A DNA stretch of 64,000 nucleotides from contig NZ_RZUL01000001.1 of assembly GCF_004005485.1 (NCBI RefSeq), positions 434,001-498,000 of the forward strand, written 5' to 3'. Made by a program: the position numbers and the translations under genes. Below the pieces are notes generated by a model. The model ran no database searches and was not told where the DNA came from. It saw only the letters and a program-made list of their open reading frames with translations. Shown here piece by piece: positions 7,746-15,274 of the stretch. The DNA is from Sphingobium algorifonticola. Its GTDB lineage: Bacteria; Pseudomonadota; Alphaproteobacteria; Sphingomonadales; Sphingomonadaceae. Numbering within the stretch: the stretch's first letter is position 1; the number at the start of each line of letters is the position of its first letter.

Positions 7746-9986
7746 ATGCACGATGCTCTCGGCCGTTTCATCAAGCATCGCCTGTCTGTCGCGTGGACAT
7801 GCAGCGTTGCCGCAAGCCTGGGCGTCTCTTCGCTGGTCGCCGCCGACCCCATGCCGTTCCATCAGATGGGGGAAGCGGCACCGCTTACCGTGCCGAAAGG
7901 CATGATCCCCGACACGGCGACATGGGCGCACTGGGGCAATACGGCGGGCAACCTGCGGTTTTCGAATGCAAACCAGATCGACGTGCGCAACGTTTCACAG
8001 CTCAAGGCCATATGGAAATACAGCCCCGGCCCGGATGCGACGGCGGGCGTGTGGCAGGCGACGCCGCTTGTCGTCAACGGGGTCATGTATCTGACCGATC
8101 CGTATGATGGGGCCGTGGCGCTTGACCCGGAAACGGGCAAGGTGCTCTGGACCTTCCGGGTTCCCGACCGCAAATTGCGGGTACGCGGGATCAGCTACTG
8201 GCCCGGCGACGCCACACATGGTCCCCGCATCATCTTTGGCCATTATGACCGCGTCTACGCGCTCGATCCGGCGACCGGCCGTCCGATCGCCGACTTTGGC
8301 GATGGCCATGGCTATATCGATCTGCGCAAGGGGATCACGGAGGATTGGCCGGACAATGAATGGCAAATCACATCCCCTCCGGCGATTTTCGAGAATCTTC
8401 TGATCGTCGGCGGCGCAACGTCGCGTGTCCAGTTCACAAGCCAGGGCGCCTCGGTAGATCCGCGCGCCTATGACATTCGCACTGGCAAGCAGATATGGCG
8501 CTTCAACCTGGTGCCGCGGCCGGGCCAGCGCAATTTCGGGACGTGGGCAGGCGACAGCTGGAAGAACCGGACCGGCCCCAGCGCCTGGGCCATCATGGCG
8601 GTCGATCCCGCACTGGGTCTGGTCTATGTTCCGGTCGGAACGGCCAATGCCGTCATGCTCGGCATGGATCGCCCCGGCGACAATCTTTACGCCAATTCCA
8701 TACTCGCGCTCGACGCACGGACGGGCCGCTATCGCTGGCACTTTCAGACGACGCGCCATGACATATGGGATTATGACCTGCCGTCGCCACCGGCCCTGAT
8801 GGACATCGTGGTTCGCGGCAAAAAGATACCGGCCATCGTGCAGGTGGGCAAGACCGGCCTGATGTTCATCCTGGACCGGCGAAACGGCAAGCCCGTATTC
8901 GGGGTCGAATATCGTCCGGTGCCGCGCAGCGAGATTCCGGGCGAAATCGCGGCCGAGACCCAACCGTTCCCGATCAAGCCGCTGCCGCTCGTTCCGCTCG
9001 GGTTTCGCCGCGCCGACATGACCCAGGTAACCCCCGAATCCAATCGCGCCTGCAACGCGCGCTGGGACCGGGAGGGCTTGCGCGACAGCGAAATCTATCA
9101 GCCGACACGGCTGCACGGCGGCACAGTGGTCGCGCCGAGCAACAATTCGGCGGCAGGCGGCACTTATGGGGGCGCGTCGATCAATCCCTACCTCGGCTAT
9201 ATCTACATCCATACCCGGCGGGCTATTGGCTATCATGCGGTGGAAGAGGATGGCAAAGGCGGAATCCGCATCAAGGGGCCCTATCGCGGCCTGACCGACG
9301 ATCAGGGCCTTCCCTGCGCCAATCCGCCCTGGAGCGAACTGATCGCGATCAACGCTTCGACGGGTGATGTCGCGTGGCGGCGGCCGCTGGGTATCGTGGA
9401 GGCGCTGGGCGAACGGGGGCTGTCGGTCGGCAATCCCGGCAATGGCGGTTCCGTCGCGACGGCTGGAGGCCTCATATTCATCGGCGCGACCAGCGACGCG
9501 CGTTTTCGGGCCTTCGACGGGTTTACCGGCAAGGAATTGTGGGTGCACAATCTGCCTGCCCATGCAACCGGATCGCCGATCACCTATATCGGCAAGAGCG
9601 GCAGGCAATATGTCGTGATCGCGGGCGGCCGATCCCGCGAGGAAAACAGTCTGATTGCCTTTGCCATTCCACGGCCCGGAGAGCGCACGATCGACATCGC
9701 GCCGCGGTCGGCAGGAAAGGCCGCGCAGGCCAAGGTCGAGACCGCAGCCGTATCGTCAGCCCCCCTGCCACGCACGGTGGAGGAACTGGCACCCTTGCCG
9801 GGCAAAGCGGCCTTCGTTGAAATGTGCACGGCGTGCCATGACGTAACCACGTCGCTCATGCGTCGGCGGACGGCGCGCGACTGGCGCGACACGGTAAGCG
9901 ATATGCGCGGGCGCGGCGCGCCCGGCGACGATGCCAAGGCGGCACGGGTCGTCGACTATTTGACGCAGGCCTACGGCAATCCCTGA
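7746..9986 (+). CDS. Secreted PQQ-dependent dehydrogenase with C-terminal haem c motif
   Basis: A 746-residue periplasmic quinoprotein. A basic N-terminus and hydrophobic stretch (about residues 7-33) form a signal peptide ending near LVAA. The body carries the repeated beta-propeller 'W-motif' pattern (VALDPETGKVLW, ALDARTGRYRWHFQ, DGFTGKELWVHNLP) and the characteristic TTRHDIWDYDLPSPP segment of PQQ dehydrogenases. A C-terminal extension carries one haem c motif, C694-TA-C697-H698. It would oxidise an alcohol, polyol or sugar in the periplasm and pass electrons through haem to the respiratory chain. It lies 70 bp after the TonB receptor. No PQQ biosynthesis genes are in the window. No strong ribosome binding site is seen. 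Confidence 0.87.
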   Translation: MHDALGRFIKHRLSVAWTCSVAASLGVSSLVAADPMPFHQMGEAAPLTVPKGMIPDTATWAHWGNTAGNLRFSNANQIDVRNVSQLKAIWKYSPGPDATAGVWQATPLVVNGVMYLTDPYDGAVALDPETGKVLWTFRVPDRKLRVRGISYWPGDATHGPRIIFGHYDRVYALDPATGRPIADFGDGHGYIDLRKGITEDWPDNEWQITSPPAIFENLLIVGGATSRVQFTSQGASVDPRAYDIRTGKQIWRFNLVPRPGQRNFGTWAGDSWKNRTGPSAWAIMAVDPALGLVYVPVGTANAVMLGMDRPGDNLYANSILALDARTGRYRWHFQTTRHDIWDYDLPSPPALMDIVVRGKKIPAIVQVGKTGLMFILDRRNGKPVFGVEYRPVPRSEIPGEIAAETQPFPIKPLPLVPLGFRRADMTQVTPESNRACNARWDREGLRDSEIYQPTRLHGGTVVAPSNNSAAGGTYGGASINPYLGYIYIHTRRAIGYHAVEEDGKGGIRIKGPYRGLTDDQGLPCANPPWSELIAINASTGDVAWRRPLGIVEALGERGLSVGNPGNGGSVATAGGLIFIGATSDARFRAFDGFTGKELWVHNLPAHATGSPITYIGKSGRQYVVIAGGRSREENSLIAFAIPRPGERTIDIAPRSAGKAAQAKVETAAVSSAPLPRTVEELAPLPGKAAFVEMCTACHDVTTSLMRRRTARDWRDTVSDMRGRGAPGDDAKAARVVDYLTQAYGNP

Positions 9987-10005
9987 TTTCCCGGAGACAA
10001 ATGCG

Positions 10006-10908
10006 ATGTTCATCAATCGGCGATCCGTCCTGCAAGCGGCTGGCTATGCATGTCTGTGCGGGTCATCGTCACAGTCCGCGCTGGCGAGATCGCGTCGACC
10101 AAAGCCCAAGGTCATCGCCAATCTCTACGCTTATTACGACGCCCATACCGTCGGACTGGACCCGTTGCCAGGAACCGAAAGGGCCATCCGGGAGCTGGCG
10201 CCGCTGGGCTATGACGGCTTCGAATTCTATTCCTACAACATGCGCCAGCCGAACGTCGTTTCCGACATGAAGCGGCTCGGCAAGCAATTCGGCCTGCCGT
10301 TGACCGGCTGCACCTACAATGAGCCCATGTGGGACAAGGCACGGCACTCGCACATCGTTTCCGATGTCACCCCCATGATCGAACGGATGGCGGCAATCGG
10401 TGTTTCCACGTTCAATTTGAACGTCGGGGATGCGGGCCGGCGCAAGACATCCGCAGAGCTGGATGCGCAGGCGGATATTCTGAAATACATTCTCGCCCTA
10501 TGTGCAAAGCACGGCATTGCCGCGTCGCTCCACAACCATGTGCACGAGATCGCCGACGACATGTTCGACCTGCGCGAAACCCTGAAACGTGTGCCGGACC
10601 TGATGCTGGGTCCTGATGTAAACTGGCTCACGCGGGCGGGGATGAACCCGGCGTCGTTCATAGAAATGTTCGGCAGCAGGATCATCTATCTGCATCTGCG
10701 CGATCAATATGCCGACGGCCGCTGGACCGAATATCTGGGCCAAGGTGCAACCGACTTTCCAGCCATCGCAGCGGCGCTGGACAGGATAGGCTTTAGCGGC
10801 GGTCTTGCGGTGGAACTGTCGTTTGAAAAGGGCTTCACGCCAACGCAGCCGGTCTGGCAATCCTATGCGGCCAGTCGCAAATATATCAAGAAGATATTCG
10901 ACATCTAG
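10006..10908 (+). CDS. Tat-exported sugar isomerase/epimerase-like TIM-barrel protein
   Basis: A 300-residue protein of the xylose isomerase-like/AP endonuclease 2 superfamily. It starts with a twin-arginine signal (NRRSVLQ at residues 4-10, then a short hydrophobic stretch and an ALARS cleavage region). Barrel features include LGYDGFEFYSYN, HNHVHE, LGPDVNWLTRAG and VELSF, with His/Glu/Asp metal ligands typical of the family. CGGAGA precedes the ATG. It is the last gene of the operon, 19 bp after the PQQ dehydrogenase, so two consecutive genes encode exported enzymes. Substrate unknown; related exported proteins are usually annotated only as sugar phosphate isomerase/epimerase. Confidence 0.83.
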   Translation: MFINRRSVLQAAGYACLCGSSSQSALARSRRPKPKVIANLYAYYDAHTVGLDPLPGTERAIRELAPLGYDGFEFYSYNMRQPNVVSDMKRLGKQFGLPLTGCTYNEPMWDKARHSHIVSDVTPMIERMAAIGVSTFNLNVGDAGRRKTSAELDAQADILKYILALCAKHGIAASLHNHVHEIADDMFDLRETLKRVPDLMLGPDVNWLTRAGMNPASFIEMFGSRIIYLHLRDQYADGRWTEYLGQGATDFPAIAAALDRIGFSGGLAVELSFEKGFTPTQPVWQSYAASRKYIKKIFDI

Positions 10909-10925
10909 CGCGGGCCACCAGTATC

Positions 10926-11165
10926 TCAGCTAACCGGGAGTGCGGTCGGCGGACCTTGCCACGGCCCGGCCAGATGCATGATGTCGCCAATCGATTTGGC
11001 TGTGCGGACAAGATCGGGTTCGGTGGCGGCGATCGCGGCAGCGACTGTGCGCGGATGCGGGCCAATCGGCAGCAGCGCATCAAACAGCCGGTGCGGTGCA
11101 TCATCGGCATCCGGCGGCACGGCACCGGCCAGGGCGACGACGGGCTTGCCCGCGGCATGTGGGCG
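10926..11165 (-). pseudogene. Probable glycerate kinase C-terminal remnant
   Basis: The leftward frame ending at 10926 encodes GKPVVALAGAVPPD, then LFDALLPIGPHPRTV and TEPDLVRTAKSIGDIMHLAG. This resembles the end of GlxK-type glycerate 2-kinases (KPVIALAG, DAVFSI, a final TARNIA-like helix). Only about 80 residues remain, and the frame runs into sequence belonging to a different gene on the opposite strand near 11160. I infer truncation by deletion or insertion. Assignment is by recalled family pattern and is moderate; the exact junction is uncertain by a few tens of bases. Confidence 0.42.
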
Positions 11166-11169
11166 AAGC

Positions 11170-11354
11170 GCAAGGAAATTGATTTCCATATCGTTCACAG
11201 CTCCGGCCACGCTTCCAGCGCAGACCTATACCGAATGGCACAGGCCGTTGCGCCGCAACGCCTTTTGCCGATACATACCGTGCACCCAGAAAGATATGCT
11301 TCGCTTTCTGCCAACACAAAGATTGCAGCCAATGGGGAATGGGTGGCGGTCTGA
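11170..11354 (+). pseudogene. C-terminal remnant of a metallo-beta-lactamase-fold hydrolase
   Basis: The rightward frame ending at 11354 encodes HIVHSSGHASSADLYRMA followed by APQRLLPIHTVHPERY and a final GEWVAV. This is the usual C-terminus of beta-CASP/RNase J-like MBL-fold hydrolases (SGHAS, then LLPIHT). The N-terminal metal-binding half is missing; upstream sequence is the remnant glycerate kinase on the other strand. It ends 29 bp before the HNH gene on the same strand, so a complete form may once have been the first gene of the HNH cassette. Confidence 0.48.
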
Positions 11355-11383
11355 ACGGATATGCGAAATGAAGCAGTAGCGGC

Positions 11384-12097
11384 ATGGCAATTACCCAAAA
11401 ATCAATAAAGATTCTTTGGTCCGCTTCGGGCGGGCTATGTGCGTTTCCTGATTGTCGACAGCGACTGACTTTCAGCGAAGCCGGTGATTTTGCTCCTTAC
11501 ACATTGGGCGAGATGGCGCATATTTGCGGTGACCAACCCGGCGCAAACCGCCATAACGCAGCGCAGACGCCTCAAGAGCGGGATGACTATCAGAATCTCA
11601 TTCTCTTGTGCCCCACTCATCACACCCTCATCGATCGTGCCGAAAACGAAGGACGATTCCCGGTCGAATTTTTGCACCAGATCAAGGCTGACCACGAAGC
11701 CTTCGTTCGATTGCGGCTTCATGCAGTGCCAGCGACCGACAAGCAGGCGATAGCGCGTGAAATTTCACCGTTGCTTGCCGCCAACCATCAGGTTTGGTTG
11801 AACTACGGCCCACTGTCCGACTTCGCGCGCAAAAACCCAAATAACGATGCAGCCTATGCTGTTTGGCTTTCTGAGCGACTGGGGACGATCGTACCGAATA
11901 ATCGCCGCATCGCTGAGGTTCTAAACGAAGGCGTCCATGCTTTCACGCCCGCAGAACAAGCGATCATCGCCGATTTCCAGCTTCATGCTCGCAGTTACGA
12001 GCGCTGGGTGGCAGATGAGATTGCTTATGAAGGCGTTGTCCGCTTTCCGAAGGCCTTTGCCGAATTGATTGAAGAGACGTTGCATGCCAGCACATAG
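11384..12097 (+). CDS. HNH endonuclease-domain protein
   Basis: A 237-residue protein with an N-terminal HNH nuclease domain (about residues 15-110). A zinc knuckle is formed by C19, C24, C76 and H79 (CPTHH), and candidate HNH residues are H46 (EMAHICG), N71 (YQNLILL) and H80. The C-terminal ~120 residues are not recognised. HNH proteins of this type cut DNA and are common in restriction, Septu-like and other defence cassettes. The gene is visibly AT-richer than its neighbours. It overlaps the next gene by 14 bp and is first in a three-gene cassette. The ribosome binding site is weak. Confidence 0.82.
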   Translation: MAITQKSIKILWSASGGLCAFPDCRQRLTFSEAGDFAPYTLGEMAHICGDQPGANRHNAAQTPQERDDYQNLILLCPTHHTLIDRAENEGRFPVEFLHQIKADHEAFVRLRLHAVPATDKQAIAREISPLLAANHQVWLNYGPLSDFARKNPNNDAAYAVWLSERLGTIVPNNRRIAEVLNEGVHAFTPAEQAIIADFQLHARSYERWVADEIAYEGVVRFPKAFAELIEETLHAST

Positions 12098-12494
12098 TGA
12101 AGCGTTCCCTTGGCCGAGCTATTATGGTCATTTCGACTTCTTTGAACAACGAATGCGTGCGCACAGCCGCGTGCGCGACCTGCAATCGTTGGGAAATGGG
12201 AGATACAGTCTAATCAAGACCGATGGCACCGTGCTCGAAGCCTTCGTTTGCGAATGCTACTCCTATGGCGCTGCTGAGTATCTGGAAACGATCTCTAAGC
12301 TCGGAAAGTTGGATGTGATTATCATCTCGTCCAACTGGTGCGGATATTCGGACGACCTCAAGATGCAATGCAGTGCCGAGCAGGTCGGCCTCTTCAGCAT
12401 TCGGGATTTTATGGCGGCGCTCAATCGACCCAACTTCTGGGCCTATCTCAGTGACTGGGACGAGGAGCGCTACAAAAAGCGAGGCTTCCTTTGA
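12084..12494 (+). CDS. Unknown protein of the HNH-NTase cassette
   Basis: A 136-residue protein I do not recognise. It starts inside the end of the HNH gene (ATG at 12084, 14-bp overlap; an alternative start at 12069 adds five residues) and overlaps the following gene by 4 bp. The middle reads like a compact alpha/beta domain: LIKTDGTVLEAFVCECYSYG, then KLDVIIISSNWCGY and FSIRDFMAALN. There is no signal peptide or membrane segment. The tight overlaps mean it is co-produced with the nuclease and the nucleotidyltransferase. A restriction-like fold or a regulatory partner are both possible; neither is demonstrated. Confidence 0.7.
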   Translation: MPAHSEAFPWPSYYGHFDFFEQRMRAHSRVRDLQSLGNGRYSLIKTDGTVLEAFVCECYSYGAAEYLETISKLGKLDVIIISSNWCGYSDDLKMQCSAEQVGLFSIRDFMAALNRPNFWAYLSDWDEERYKKRGFL

Positions 12495-12793
12495 CTGAGA
12501 GCGTTGCGGTTTACGGGTTCGGCTCGTTCTTCAACGGCAAGGCCCGACCGCATGACATCGACCTATTGCTTGTGCATCGCTCAACAGATTCAGAGTCCTG
12601 CAAGTTTGCTATCGACTGCAAGGCCCAGATTAAATCGGAACTCCCTGCCGCTGACGTCGTGATGCTGTCACAGGCCGAGGCTGAAAGTCTCGATTTCCTT
12701 GAAAGGGCAAAGGCGATAAAGTTGGACAACGTGAGCGCCGCAACCATGGAGGCCGATGTGCGGGAACTTGCGAACCGACTCTTGAGACGCTGA
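12491..12793 (+). CDS. Minimal nucleotidyltransferase-domain protein
   Basis: A 100-residue protein starting at TTG 12491, overlapping the previous stop by 4 bp (TTGA). It carries an exact Pol-beta superfamily signature: GS, nine residues, then DID (GSFFNGKARPHDID), followed by a third candidate carboxylate in AADVVML. Size and motif match MNT-type minimal nucleotidyltransferases, which modify partner proteins or tRNA in toxin-antitoxin and defence systems (for example HEPN-MNT). No HEPN partner with an Rx4-6H motif is evident in the upstream gene, so the pairing would be unusual. Confidence 0.78.
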   Translation: MTESVAVYGFGSFFNGKARPHDIDLLLVHRSTDSESCKFAIDCKAQIKSELPAADVVMLSQAEAESLDFLERAKAIKLDNVSAATMEADVRELANRLLRR

Positions 12794-12947
12794 GTGCACC
12801 ACACGGGTCACACTCACTCGACAATTTCGAACCGGAAATCGCGGCCCGTGTATTAAATCCCCGTGGCGACATGGTGGCGATACAGATTGAAGGCATAAAT
12901 TGGGCTCGCCTTGAAGGCGATTATCTCACTGATTTATATCGGAAAAC

Positions 12948-13022
12948 TGGAGCGGGCGAAGGGATTCGAACCCTCGACCCCAACCTTGGCAAGGTTGTGC
13001 TCTACCCCTGAGCTACGCCCGC
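12948..13022 (-). tRNA. tRNA-Gly (anticodon GCC)
   Basis: Read leftward, the 75-nt sequence folds as a complete cloverleaf: acceptor arm GCGGGCG/CGCCCGC, D arm GCTC/GAGC, anticodon arm CAACC/GGTTG around TTGCCAA (anticodon GCC), T arm GAGGG/CCCTT with TTCGAAT, discriminator U and an encoded CCA. The 3' end faces the HNH cassette, which lies immediately downstream of the tRNA. This is the usual geometry for an island integrated at a tRNA 3' end. I could not find a second copy of the 3' segment in this window. Confidence 0.96.
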
Positions 13023-13246
13023 TCTGGCGGCCGGGGACGCAAGTCCTTCCGGCGGGTGAGGCGCGGCAACTAGCATCGGTTTTGCGATGCGGCAAGCGGG
13101 TTTTTTGGGCGTCCGCTCCAATCCTGCGGAAATTGGCGGACGGAAGCGCGGAAACGCGGCAAAGCGGACGGGATGGCTTGCGCAGGCGCGGCAATGCCCC
13201 ACATAAGGGGCAGCATTTCTTTCATGCATCAGGCAGGAGACGGACA

Positions 13247-14158
13247 TTGGCGACGCTGGGGTTGAGCGAGGCGGACAAGCAGGCGGTGGAAGATTTCCGC
13301 CGCGACGTGGTGGACCCGTCGCGCACATCGCTGGTCATCGTTGATTTCTGGGCCGAATGGTGCGGGCCCTGCAAGCAACTGACTCCGGTGATCGAGAAGG
13401 TGTGCGCCGAATATGCGGCCAAGGGCGTGAAGCTCGTCAAGATCAACGTCGACGAGAATGGCTTCATCGCCTCGCAATTCCGCGTGCAATCGATCCCGAC
13501 CGTTTACGCCATTTTCCAGGGCCAGCCGGTCGCGGACCTGACGCAGGCGCGTACCGAAGGGCAATTCCGCCAGATGTTCGACCAGTTGCTGGCGCAGCTT
13601 CCCATCGAATCGGACGAAAAGGCGCAGGCGCAGGAAATCGCGCCGCTGATCGCCATGGGCGAGGATGTTCTGACGCAGGGCGACGCAGGCCGCGCCCTCT
13701 CCATCTTCACGCAGATCGTCGAGATGGCGCCGGACAATGCCGAGGCGCTGGCCGGGCAGATTCGTGCCCTCGTCGCACTGGGCGAGACGGACGAGGCGCA
13801 GGCCATGCTGGATGCGCTGCCCGAGGACATCGGCAAGACCCCGCCGGTCGAACGCGCCCGCGCCGCGCTCTCGCTGGCGCTGACGGTGCAGCCGGTCGAG
13901 GATCTGTCGGGTCTGGAAGCGAAACTCGCCACCGATCCCGACGATCACGAAACGCGTTTCGCGCTGGCGAACGGGCATATGGCTAATGGCGACCGCGATG
14001 CCGCCGCCGACGCCCTGCTCGCCATCATCGCACGCGACCGCGACTGGAACGAAGGCGCCGCGCGGCAACAGCTGCTGAAAGTATTCGAAGTCGTCGGGCT
14101 CGAAGATCCGTGGGTTTCGGCGCAACGGCGGCGGCTGTCTGCCATTCTGTTCGGTTGA
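13247..14158 (+). CDS. Thioredoxin-domain protein with TPR-like C-terminus (YbbN/CnoX-like)
   Basis: A 303-residue protein with an N-terminal thioredoxin fold (FWAEWCGPCKQ, active-site WCGPC at 38-42, cis-proline in SIPTVY) and a helical TPR-like C-terminal region (about 130-300) rich in paired helices. This is the YbbN/CnoX co-chaperone architecture, although CnoX of E. coli lacks the redox motif that is intact here. Start: an AGGAG site seven bases before TTG at 13247 fits the conserved N-terminus MATLGLSEAD far better than the distant upstream ATGs, which read through the tRNA. It ends one base before the next gene, so the two probably form an operon. Confidence 0.88.
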   Translation: MATLGLSEADKQAVEDFRRDVVDPSRTSLVIVDFWAEWCGPCKQLTPVIEKVCAEYAAKGVKLVKINVDENGFIASQFRVQSIPTVYAIFQGQPVADLTQARTEGQFRQMFDQLLAQLPIESDEKAQAQEIAPLIAMGEDVLTQGDAGRALSIFTQIVEMAPDNAEALAGQIRALVALGETDEAQAMLDALPEDIGKTPPVERARAALSLALTVQPVEDLSGLEAKLATDPDDHETRFALANGHMANGDRDAAADALLAIIARDRDWNEGAARQQLLKVFEVVGLEDPWVSAQRRRLSAILFG

Positions 14159-14159
14159 G

Positions 14160-14822
14160 ATGGCGACCCAGCGCATATCGCTGTTCCCGCTGACGGGCGC
14201 GTTGCTGTTTCCGGGGATGCAGTTGCCGCTGCACATCTTCGAGCCGCGCTATCGTGCGCTCATCCACGATGCGATGGCGCGCGACCGGCGCATCGGGATG
14301 ATCCAGCCGCGCGGTGATGCGGCGGCGGGAGCGGCGGGCGGCGGGGCAGGACGCGAGGCGAACCCGGCGCGTCCGCCGCTCTATGCCATCGGCTGCGTGG
14401 GCCATATCGGCGAGTTCGAGGCGCTGGAGGACGGGCGGTTCAACATCATCCTGACCGGCCTTGCCCGCTTCAAAATCGTGCGCGAACTGGACGTGACGAC
14501 ACCCTTCCGCCAGGTCGAAGCCGAAGTGGAAATCGACGGCCATCGCGATGACGACATATTGGCGTCGGCGGAGCGCGCGGCGCTGGAACAGGAATCGCAA
14601 CGCTTCGCCCGCGCGCAAGGCTATATGGTGGATTGGGATGCGGTGTCGCGCCTGGACGACGCATCGCTGGTGAACGGCATTGCCCAGATCGCGCCGTTTG
14701 ACCCGGCGTCCAAGCAGGTGCTGCTGGAGGCGACGTCGCTGAAGGAACGGGCGGAGCGGACGATCCAGCTCATGCAGTTCTTCGGCCGCACCGACGGGGA
14801 CGGCGCCGCGACGCTGCAATAG
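14160..14822 (+). CDS. Lon N-terminal (LON substrate-binding) domain protein
   Basis: A 220-residue stand-alone LON substrate-binding domain protein. The diagnostic beginning ISLFPLTGALLFPGMQLPLH and IFEPRYRALI is followed by the beta-barrel (YAIGCVGHIGEFE, DGRFNIILTGLARFKI) and C-terminal helices. There is no ATPase or protease part. Such proteins are conserved in alphaproteobacteria with unclear function, probably in protein quality control. It begins one base after the thioredoxin-TPR gene stop. An Ala/Gly-rich insertion (about residues 52-66) is low complexity. Confidence 0.88.
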   Translation: MATQRISLFPLTGALLFPGMQLPLHIFEPRYRALIHDAMARDRRIGMIQPRGDAAAGAAGGGAGREANPARPPLYAIGCVGHIGEFEALEDGRFNIILTGLARFKIVRELDVTTPFRQVEAEVEIDGHRDDDILASAERAALEQESQRFARAQGYMVDWDAVSRLDDASLVNGIAQIAPFDPASKQVLLEATSLKERAERTIQLMQFFGRTDGDGAATLQ

Positions 14823-14943
14823 GGGTTGCGGGCGCTTTGCCCATGCGGGGAGCGCGGAAGTTCACGAAGTTCACACAACGTTACCCGCCCGGTTTCCTAC
14901 TTTTGGGGTGGTGGCGGGAGGAGGCTGGACCGGTAACAACGGC

Positions 14944-15035
14944 GTCATTCTGACGAAAGTCAGAATCCATTGGTACGGGGTTCGCGCGCCTTCGCCAATG
15001 TTGAGCCAATGGAGGCTGACCTTCGTCAGCATGAC
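14944..15035. repeat. Mirrored palindromic intergenic repeat (REPIN-like), GTCAT type, unit 1
   Basis: Two 30-bp arms, 14944-14973 and 15006-15035, are inverted copies at about 26 of 30 positions (GTCATTCTGACGAAAGTCAG against its complement). They are separated by 32 bp and could form a long hairpin. Located in the 452-bp gene-free stretch 14823-15274. No transposase is nearby. Confidence 0.75.
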
Positions 15036-15061
15036 GAATGGCGGAACAAAGTACCTCTTTT

Positions 15062-15188
15062 TGTCATTCCCGCCCTTCGACAAGCTCAGGATAAACTTCA
15101 GCCTTCGGCTGAAGGCGGCAACCCATTTCGCCAGCCGCACCCGAGTCACCAAGACGAGAGTTAGGTTCCCGCCTTCACGGGAATGACG
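15062..15188. repeat. Mirrored palindromic intergenic repeat, GTCATTCCCG type, unit 2
   Basis: Begins GTCATTCCCGCC at 15062 and ends with CGGGAATGAC near 15188, so the ends are inverted copies. An internal hairpin (CTTCAGCC/GGCTGAAG) lies near 15097-15118. Together with unit 1 it fills most of the gap between the Lon-domain gene and the next gene; I see no coding sequence there. Confidence 0.65.
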
Positions 15189-15274
15189 GTTATGGGTGGA
15201 TTACGGAATGACGGCTTTGAACCATTTAGTAGGAGAAAGCTGTCATTCGCTACACGACCACAGGGGGTTGAAGC

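Noticed and set aside
12911..13246. An N-terminal extension of the thioredoxin-TPR protein reading across the tRNA
   Set aside because: The extension is the antisense of the tRNA plus spacer; a TTG with an ideal ribosome binding site at 13247 gives the expected protein.
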